Source: Prosthecobacter debontii (GTDB lineage: Bacteria; Verrucomicrobiota; Verrucomicrobiia; Verrucomicrobiales; Akkermansiaceae). Taken from it: a stretch of 14,562 nucleotides of DNA. The notes under the pieces are model-generated. The model was not told the origin of the DNA. It did no database searches and saw only the letters and a list, made by a program, of their open reading frames with translations. Numbering within the stretch: position 1 is the stretch's first letter; every line of letters begins with the position of its first letter. Positions 7,315 through 13,190 of this stretch are shown here, one piece after another. The stretch is from NCBI GenBank assembly GCA_945883455.1, contig CAMCXJ010000043.1:1-14562 (forward strand), given 5' to 3'. The translations under genes and the position numbers were made by a program.

Positions 7315-7917
7315 ATGGAGGACACCCAAGCAACGAGCCCGGCTGAAATCAATCCGGACATCGACCACGCCCTAATGACCCGCGTGGCGGAGGGCGATCA
7401 CCGCGCCTTCCGGGATCTCGTCGAGCGCCACCAGGATGCCGTCGTCGGCACCGTCACCAAGATGCTCGGTAACGCCAGCGACTCCGAGGACATCGCCCAG
7501 ATGGTTTTCATTCGCGTCTGGAAACACGCGAAACGCTACAAGCCGGACAACAAGTTCACCACCTATCTCTACACCATCGTCCGGAACCTCGTTTACAACG
7601 AGTCCCGCCGTCGCTCTCGCAAGCGCACTATCTCCACCGACCAGCGCGAGGGCGAGTACTACCTCCAGCACCCCGGTGACCCCGCTTCCCAGCCCGATGC
7701 AAGACTGTTAGACACCGAGCTACGCGCTTCGATCGACGCCGCCATCGAGTCGCTCCCGGAAAACCAGCGTCTCGCCGTCGTCCTCCGCCGCTATGAGAAC
7801 CTGCCCTACGAGGAGATCGCCGAAGTCCTCGCCACTTCCGTCCCCTCGGTGAAAAGCCTGCTATTCCGGGCGCGCACCACGCTTCGTGAGTCGCTATCGA
7901 AATACATGGATGCGTAA
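7315..7917 (+). CDS. RNA polymerase sigma factor, ECF subfamily (RpoE-like)
   Basis: This is an alternative sigma factor that directs RNA polymerase to a small regulon. From ATG 7315 it has 200 residues, the usual ECF size. Sigma region 2 spans about 20-100, with HQDAVVGTVTKMLGNASDSEDIAQ followed in core-binding position by VFIRVWKHAKRY and YTIVRNLVYNESRRRSRK. A variable linker precedes region 4 (about 138-195), whose helix-turn-helix reads LPENQRLAVVLRRYENLPYEE then IAEVLATSVPSVKSLLFRAR. Upstream in-frame starts exist at 7279 (MFLTGNP) and 7198. I prefer 7315 because ECF proteins of this type commonly begin a few residues before a run like INPDIDHALM; no clear ribosome binding site settles it. 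No anti-sigma factor gene follows: the gene ends 2 bp before palindromic element 2 and converges on a GAF gene, so its signal input is not visible here. Confidence 0.93.
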   Translation: MEDTQATSPAEINPDIDHALMTRVAEGDHRAFRDLVERHQDAVVGTVTKMLGNASDSEDIAQMVFIRVWKHAKRYKPDNKFTTYLYTIVRNLVYNESRRRSRKRTISTDQREGEYYLQHPGDPASQPDARLLDTELRASIDAAIESLPENQRLAVVLRRYENLPYEEIAEVLATSVPSVKSLLFRARTTLRESLSKYMDA

Positions 7918-7919
7918 GG

Positions 7920-8034
7920 GCATGGAGGGGCGGATCAGAATCCGCCCCAGCCCATGAAGTGACGATGGGAAGAGCGGACGCACCCTTCATCGTCCCCCAT
8001 GGACATCGGCGGATTCCGATCCGCCGCTCCATGC
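7920..8034. repeat. Long inverted repeat at a convergent junction (palindromic element 2)
   Basis: Outer arms of 27 bases (7920-7946 and 8008-8034) match as reverse complements at 25 positions. Inside them CCATG (7952-7956) pairs with CATGG (7998-8002) and GACGATG (7961-7967) pairs with CATCGTC (7988-7994), leaving a 20-base loop, so most of the 115 bp can fold into one hairpin. Each outer arm also contains its own GGCGGAT-N4-ATCCGCC hairpin, the same core as element 1. The element sits exactly between the stop codons of two converging genes (2 bp from one, touching the other). A bidirectional transcription or mRNA-end function is likely; there is no T-run. Confidence 0.82.
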
Positions 8035-8451
8035 CTAGAGCAAGCCCCGACACTCCCGCCCGATCTCCGCAAGACGTTCTTTTTCCGCCTCGCTGAACTC
8101 ATACGGAGTCACTTTCCCGACCCCCAGCGTCCCCAGCACCACCCCTTCGTCCGAAAGGATCGGCACCGCCAGCGAACCGGAAACCCCCGTCTTCCGCGCG
8201 TCCTTCTTCGCCACCCCGCCGAGATCCTGCTGGAGGTTGCACAGCTCCACCGGCTCACGTGTCGAAGCCGCCACCCCGGCGATCCCTTTCCCGAAGGGGA
8301 TCAGCGAGACCTTCTCCAGCAGGAACTCCGGCACCCCCGCCTGTGCCACCAGCTGCAGCCACTCCTCCTCCGCCCGGTGCAGGGTTCCCGTCTGGCAACC
8401 GAACTCCGCCATCGCTTCCCGCAGTTTTTGTTCCGCTTTCTCTTTCTCCAT
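8035..8451 (-). CDS. Small GAF-domain protein
   Basis: This is a single GAF domain, a small-molecule or redox sensing fold, in a stand-alone cytoplasmic protein. From ATG 8451 it has 138 residues. The N-terminal helix (EKAEQKLREAMAEFGCQTGTLH) is followed by the strand-loop core with IPFGKGIAGVAA (about 51-62), EPVELCNLQQD (67-77) and VSGSLAVPILSDEGVVLGTLGVG (90-112). A C-terminal helix SEAEKERLAEIGREC follows. It has no output domain. It lacks the characteristic motif arrangement of free-methionine-sulfoxide reductases, so I do not assign enzymatic activity. The frame is open upstream to 8634, with other ATGs at 8508 and 8520. A purine-rich GGGAA precedes 8508, so a start 19-23 residues earlier is possible; domain limits favour 8451. 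The stop codon touches palindromic element 2. Confidence 0.8.
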   Translation of the reverse strand: MEKEKAEQKLREAMAEFGCQTGTLHRAEEEWLQLVAQAGVPEFLLEKVSLIPFGKGIAGVAASTREPVELCNLQQDLGGVAKKDARKTGVSGSLAVPILSDEGVVLGTLGVGKVTPYEFSEAEKERLAEIGRECRGLL

Positions 8452-8661
8452 GCCGGGAAATTGCAGCCTCAACCCCGCACTGTCCACCAGGAACACTTGT
8501 CCGCGCATGTTCGTTCCCATGTTTCCGGCCTGTAAACGGCGGGCTGCTCCGAATGCAGTTACGGTGCCGGGGGGCGGAGGTGAGGAGAAGCGAGGATGAC
8601 GGATGCCGGATCGAGAAAGAACTTGTAGTGACAATGTATGGAATTAGGGTATGCCTTCAAG

Positions 8662-9921
8662 ATGCGTATGGCGGACATAAAGCTGTATCGGGCGGGCGAG
8701 CAGGGCTTCGCGCTGGTGGTGACACTTACGTTGCTCGTTCTGCTCACGGTCATCGTGGTGGGGCTGCTTTCGCTGTCCGCCGTTTCGCTGCGCTCCTCCG
8801 CGCAAGGCAGCGCCCAAGCCGAGGCGCGGGCGAACGCGCGGGTCGCGCTGATGATCGCGATCGGGGAACTGCAGAAATCGATGGGGCCGGATCGGGCGAT
8901 CAGCGCGACATCCGAAATCCTAGCGACATCCTCCTCCCCTGTTGCCAAACCCAACACCACAGGTGTGTGGGAATCATGGTGGGATTTCAACCCAAGCGCC
9001 TCACCGAATTACACCACCGAGAAAACGAATCGCTTTCACCGCTGGCTCGTCTCTAGCGCCGACGTGGCAGTTGCTCAGTCCCGGGACTTCGTCACGACCC
9101 CGTGGACAGGCAAAACCATGGAACTTGTGGGAACCGGATCTCTCGGGGCGAGTGCCACAGCCTCCTCAAAAGTGACTGCCGGCCTGGTGCCCATTTCCAA
9201 GAATAGCGAAGTCCAAGGTTCGTATGCCTGGCATGTTTCCGATGAATCAGCGAAGGCTCGTATTAATCTCTACCGTGATCCGACGCGCAACATGACCTTG
9301 GCAGAGAAGAGATCGTTGCTCGCTGGCCATCGCCCGGATCCCGCTGTCATCAGGGGAGCTGATGGCAGCCTTTTGACCAGCTTGCCCACTGACCTGGATG
9401 CCGGCGGATACGCAAACGCGAAGGCAACAGAAGGTAAGATCATCAGCCTCAACCAAGCCGAGTTGCTTGCCGGGGCGAGCGGGAAAATCAAGGCGTTGCG
9501 AAATGACATCACACCCTACTCCTTGGGAGTTATGACTGACGTGCGGAGCGGCGGGCTTAAACAGGATTTATCTTCGGTATTTGAGATGGGCAGCGCTACC
9601 GCTAATACGCTGCCCGCCGAGTTCACTAACAAAAGGTTATACCAGTCGACTCATGGCATCACTGGCGTATCCGATCCTAACTGGAGCGCGCTGGCTGGTT
9701 ACTACAATTCCTTCCGCAGTCTAACCACTCCCGATGTCAATCCTACGCTTGCCGTGAAGTTGGATGCGGTAGCCACTGATCCCGTGCCTACCGGATACAA
9801 TCTGACACCCGTCATCTCCAAAGTCGATACCATCTTCAGCCTTATCGGCAGACCAATCAAGGATGTCAATTGGATGTACGGGGGCGGAACTCCGGGCTCT
9901 GCAGGCGAGAAATACGATTAG
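8662..9921 (+). CDS. Verru_Chthon cassette protein A-like, N-terminal part (ends at in-frame TAG)
   Basis: This is the first 419 codons of a gene whose frame continues past a TAG to 12426 (see the entry at 9925). The start ATG 8662 is chosen over 8638 because it places the leader Gly-Phe at residues 15-16, exactly as in the paralogue at 13191. The leader GFALVVTLTLLVLLTVIVVG is a PilX/GspK-like hydrophobic helix after a positively charged stub, but has no Glu at position 5. A conserved block follows (35-53 identical to the paralogue), then ALMIAIGELQ(K). Later motifs are YAWHVSDESAKARINLY (about 192-208) and RSGGLKQDLSSVFE. These fit the Verrucomicrobia-specific cassette A family (TIGR02600 as I recall it) and recall the 'DE-GK-NLN' region of type II secretion GspK. 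The protein is expected to be membrane-anchored and exposed outside. The 210 bp upstream, to the GAF start, hold no gene I can see. Confidence 0.72.
   Translation: MRMADIKLYRAGEQGFALVVTLTLLVLLTVIVVGLLSLSAVSLRSSAQGSAQAEARANARVALMIAIGELQKSMGPDRAISATSEILATSSSPVAKPNTTGVWESWWDFNPSASPNYTTEKTNRFHRWLVSSADVAVAQSRDFVTTPWTGKTMELVGTGSLGASATASSKVTAGLVPISKNSEVQGSYAWHVSDESAKARINLYRDPTRNMTLAEKRSLLAGHRPDPAVIRGADGSLLTSLPTDLDAGGYANAKATEGKIISLNQAELLAGASGKIKALRNDITPYSLGVMTDVRSGGLKQDLSSVFEMGSATANTLPAEFTNKRLYQSTHGITGVSDPNWSALAGYYNSFRSLTTPDVNPTLAVKLDAVATDPVPTGYNLTPVISKVDTIFSLIGRPIKDVNWMYGGGTPGSAGEKYD
9919..9921 (+). other. In-frame amber codon splitting the cassette A-like gene
   Basis: TAG interrupts one continuous frame (8662 to 12426). 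Protein similarity to the family continues without a gap across it: the sequence reads KYD-stop-FVNLIFTPMV, and the paralogue near the window end reads RYRLYLVYTPV at the matching place. One base change (TAG to TTG for Leu, or to TAT/TAC for Tyr) would restore the frame. No ribosome binding site precedes the next possible start, GTG 9925. This is either a recent nonsense mutation, a base-calling error or, least likely, programmed readthrough. Confidence 0.85.
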
Positions 9922-9924
9922 TTT

Positions 9925-12426
9925 GTGAATCTAATTTTCACGCCGATGGTCACTTTGCACAATCCCTACAACGTCAATCTTTCATTCTACAGCATGAATG
10001 TGGAGTTCATCAATATTCCGATCGCCTTTAACTTCATGTTTCAATCAGCAAGTGCCGGGCCGTTCGTATCCCAGAGCATGGTCCCTGGAACTTTTGAATC
10101 TCTCAATAACATGACGTATAACAATAAAAGGGGAACCAAGAAGTTTGTCATGAAAATCGCCGATTGGACTAATGCCAAATCCGTTACGGTCGTTGCCCCC
10201 GACACTTTGGACATCAACGGACTTATTGTCATGAAACCGGGACAAACCTTGGTTTTTTCGCCTTATTTTTCTGCGAAATCCAACTCAAGCAATAATGCCG
10301 CCTCATTTTACGAGGATAGTAAAAACGTGACTGGTGAAAAAACGATAGCATTTGATTGGAATAGCCACATGACCGGTTTCATCAAAGCGAAACCTATATT
10401 CGTTCCTGGTGTAGGATTCGAAACCTGTTTAATAACCCCCTCTCACACTCCTATAAATTCATGGAACCACCACCTGCTCCTGCGCGACGGTAATTCTCCT
10501 TATAACACCGGTCACGTCACTGACAGATTTTATGTTGAGTTCATGGTGCAACAGCCAAGTTGGTATCCAAACAGGCTACCCAACACAACCAGGGTGCTTG
10601 CGCCACCGTCGTTCGAGGTGAATGCCGAGCTTCAGGCCAACGCCGCCAGCCTGCCCGTCAAGTTCACTTCACTCAAATTCGATTACCTTAACGAACCCAA
10701 CAGCAAGAACATCAAAGATTTATACAATAACCGGGTTTACCGCTACCCTCCAGCACCCAACGGTTCCCTGACCGGGGGTGATGTTGCCGCCCCGAACAGG
10801 CAAGCCTACGCAACTCAAGGCTCCTTCGTGCATCCGTTGGCGATCTTCTCAGCGTATGCCCGCACCACCAGCGGGGGCGTGTATGAAACCGGCAAGCGCG
10901 AACCGAGCGCAAACCCCGGTAACAGTAGCCAGATCAACATACTCAAGGACGGACGTTTGGCAGGCAAACCCTTCCTTTTCCACAACCCATCCCGGCCGAA
11001 TTTCACGATGAACCTAGGCACTGAAAAACCAGCGGCCCAAGCATACGAAATCAATTTTCAACCGTTTCTTAGCAAGGGTGATTTTCAGGACTACATGGAT
11101 GTGGATATCAACAGAGTTCCCTCACTAAGTGGAAACAAGACGACTTCCGGTATCAAATCCGGCAGCTATTTTGAACTACCCTCCGGAGCGCTACAGACCA
11201 TCGCCGACTTCCGTCGTTCCAACGCTCTGTCCACCACCTATCAACCCCATTTCGTCCAACCCGTGAGCAATTCCCTGCTTCATCCACTAATGTCCCCGGA
11301 CAAGGTGATCGAGACAAATCCGAGTATAGCCGCCTCCCCTCTGTTAGACCATTCCGTTCTGGCAAATCATGCGCTTTACGACCGCTTCTATTTCTCGACC
11401 TTTGCCACACGCGGCAGCGAGACGCCGGACGCCGTGTTTGAGGAATTCATGAACGGCACCGCGCCGCTTGCATCGCAGTCCTTCCTGCCGAAACTGACAC
11501 CCGGCAAGACCGCAGCTGAGGCGAAGTCCGACCTTTTCACCTCCGGAAAACCCAATGACGCCGCCTACCGGAACGCTGCCGAGTATCAGATGGTTCGCGG
11601 TCCTTTCAATGTAAACTCGACGAGCGTGCAGGCATGGAAGGCCGTGCTGGCATCGATGAACAAAAGCGATGTTACGACCCTGTGGGCGCGCACCTCCGTA
11701 TTGGAATCCAAGAAGACGGGCGGAGTACCCATCACCGCCATGTCCCTGCTCAACGGGGGCGCCACTGGCAACCCTGCGATAGATAGCGCCAAGATCGACA
11801 ATCAAAGGTCTAACGATTGGAACGGCTACCGCGAACTCAGCGAGCCCGAGCTCGAGAATCTCGCGGTAAAAATTGTCGCAGAAGTGCGTGAGCGGGGCCC
11901 GTTTCTCTCGATGTCGGAGTTCGTGAACCGACAGGTCGGGCCGTCGGGTGAATCGACCATGAAAGGAGCGCTGGAGGCCGCGATTGCCAAGGCCGAGATC
12001 AACGAGAAGCTGGATGCCGTTTCTCCCGCCACCTATCTGGGTCAGGTGCCGGTGACCGCCACGGATATCAACGATCCCAAGCTCTACGCTTACAAAACAC
12101 CGGAAGCCACCACCGGCAATCCGGCGGCGGGCGCACCCGGCTGGGTCAGCCAGGGGGATTTGCTCCGTATCCTGGAACCCTCCGCCACCGTCCGCGGCGA
12201 TACCTTTGTCATCCGCACATATGGTGAGGCGCAGGATGCCGGCGGAAACATCACCGCCCGCGCCTACGCCGAGGCCGTGGTTCAGCGCGTGCCCGAATAC
12301 GTTGATCCGGCGAACCGCCCGTCACTCAATGCCTACACCGATCCCGCCGCGACCGCTGCGAACAAGGCTTTCGGACGCCGCATCGAAATGGTCTCCTTCC
12401 GCTGGCTTTCGAAAAACGAAATCTGA
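9925..12426 (+). CDS. Verru_Chthon cassette protein A-like, C-terminal part (same frame after TAG)
   Basis: These are the remaining 834 codons of the cassette A-like gene, in the same frame as 8662-9921; read through, the product would be about 1254 residues. The part opens with FTPMVTLHNPYNVNLSFYSM, a hallmark run of the family as I remember it, then a long beta-rich region. Near the end come RGPFLSMSEFVNRQV (about residues 653-667 of this part) and WVSQGDLLRILEPSATVRGDTFVIRTYGEAQD with AYAEAVVQRVPEY. The PFLSMSEF and DTFVIRTYGEA elements parallel the C-terminal half of GspK-type minor pseudopilins; this is inference. The middle is AT-rich (about 44% GC by hand count at 10021-10320) against 68% at 12121-12240. 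Starting at GTG 9925 would give a product with no export signal, so the part is unlikely to work alone. The next gene starts 5 bp after the stop. Confidence 0.72.
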   Translation: MNLIFTPMVTLHNPYNVNLSFYSMNVEFINIPIAFNFMFQSASAGPFVSQSMVPGTFESLNNMTYNNKRGTKKFVMKIADWTNAKSVTVVAPDTLDINGLIVMKPGQTLVFSPYFSAKSNSSNNAASFYEDSKNVTGEKTIAFDWNSHMTGFIKAKPIFVPGVGFETCLITPSHTPINSWNHHLLLRDGNSPYNTGHVTDRFYVEFMVQQPSWYPNRLPNTTRVLAPPSFEVNAELQANAASLPVKFTSLKFDYLNEPNSKNIKDLYNNRVYRYPPAPNGSLTGGDVAAPNRQAYATQGSFVHPLAIFSAYARTTSGGVYETGKREPSANPGNSSQINILKDGRLAGKPFLFHNPSRPNFTMNLGTEKPAAQAYEINFQPFLSKGDFQDYMDVDINRVPSLSGNKTTSGIKSGSYFELPSGALQTIADFRRSNALSTTYQPHFVQPVSNSLLHPLMSPDKVIETNPSIAASPLLDHSVLANHALYDRFYFSTFATRGSETPDAVFEEFMNGTAPLASQSFLPKLTPGKTAAEAKSDLFTSGKPNDAAYRNAAEYQMVRGPFNVNSTSVQAWKAVLASMNKSDVTTLWARTSVLESKKTGGVPITAMSLLNGGATGNPAIDSAKIDNQRSNDWNGYRELSEPELENLAVKIVAEVRERGPFLSMSEFVNRQVGPSGESTMKGALEAAIAKAEINEKLDAVSPATYLGQVPVTATDINDPKLYAYKTPEATTGNPAAGAPGWVSQGDLLRILEPSATVRGDTFVIRTYGEAQDAGGNITARAYAEAVVQRVPEYVDPANRPSLNAYTDPAATAANKAFGRRIEMVSFRWLSKNEI

Positions 12427-12431
12427 TCCCG

Positions 12432-13145
12432 ATGATCCGCAAGCTATCCTACATCATACCAGCCATGGTCGGGCTGTGCCTAGCGGGTCATGCGCAGGAA
12501 AAGGAAACGCTGGTTCCCGTGCAATTCCGGGCTGTGCTGCATGATCCGATTCACCCCGTCGCAAACCTTTTTTACACCGATAAAACAGGTGCCATCGTCC
12601 CATTGAATTTCAGACCCCAGGATCTTTCCGAAGCATTGTTCACTGTGCCGGTGAATGGTTCCCTTGTGCTGTACGACAAGGCGCATGTTGATCCCGAAAA
12701 CCCCGCCGCGAGCCTGGCGGCGAGCGTCAAATTGCCACCAAACATCAGGCGGGCCATGGTTGTTGTGCTGCCCGCGGAGGAAGGCAAAAAGCCCGCCTAC
12801 CGAATGATCGTGATCGACGATTCCGAAAGCGCCTTCCCCAACGGCGAGTCGCGGGTTCTTCCCCTGATCGGGGTGGAGACAGCCATTCAGGCAGGCGAGC
12901 ACAAGCTATCCATCGAGCCTCGAAAAATTTGCCGGATTCCACCCGTCAGGAAGGTCAACGCGTTCAATATGGCCCAAACGAATTTCCATTATCGCGAGGG
13001 AGAAGCATGGATCGCTTTCACCGAGCGCCAACTGCAATATATCGACGCATGCAGGCGTCTCTTCATTATCCACGCCACGCCGGGTGCGCTTGTCCCGAAT
13101 GTCACCACCATCGTGGATACCGCACCCGCCGGAAGCCAGCCATGA
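12432..13145 (+). CDS. Exported protein of unknown function between two cassette A-like genes
   Basis: I do not recognise a named family. The 237-residue product starts with a clear signal peptide (MIRKLSYIIPAMVGLCLAGHA, cleavage before QEKE), so it is exported. The mature part looks mainly beta-stranded: VPVQFRAVLHDP, NLFYTDKTGAIVPLNF, FTVPVNGSLVLYD, RRAMVVVLPAE, AYRMIVIDDSE. It has three cysteines (one in the signal peptide) and no catalytic motif I can name. It starts 5 bp after the upstream cassette A-like gene and ends 45 bp before the next one, so it is very likely co-transcribed and, lacking a strong ribosome binding site, translationally coupled. The position suggests a periplasmic or surface partner of the A protein, for example a subunit or chaperone; this rests on context only. 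Confidence 0.78.
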   Translation: MIRKLSYIIPAMVGLCLAGHAQEKETLVPVQFRAVLHDPIHPVANLFYTDKTGAIVPLNFRPQDLSEALFTVPVNGSLVLYDKAHVDPENPAASLAASVKLPPNIRRAMVVVLPAEEGKKPAYRMIVIDDSESAFPNGESRVLPLIGVETAIQAGEHKLSIEPRKICRIPPVRKVNAFNMAQTNFHYREGEAWIAFTERQLQYIDACRRLFIIHATPGALVPNVTTIVDTAPAGSQP

Positions 13146-13190
13146 GTTAGCCGTCATTTATCAATGATTTATCCTAACCTCCGAGGAAAT

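Noticed and set aside
7628..8053. Minus-strand frame of 141 codons across palindromic element 2
   Set aside because: It overlaps the sigma factor antisense and reads straight through the hairpin; no protein-like pattern.
8638..8661. Upstream ATG 8638 as start of the first cassette A-like gene
   Set aside because: It would move the Gly-Phe leader away from the spacing seen in the paralogue; 8662 matches that spacing exactly.
9919..9921. Pyrrolysine or other recoding at TAG
   Set aside because: No recoding element or tRNA is visible, and the paralogue has an ordinary Leu codon at that place; mutation or error is simpler.
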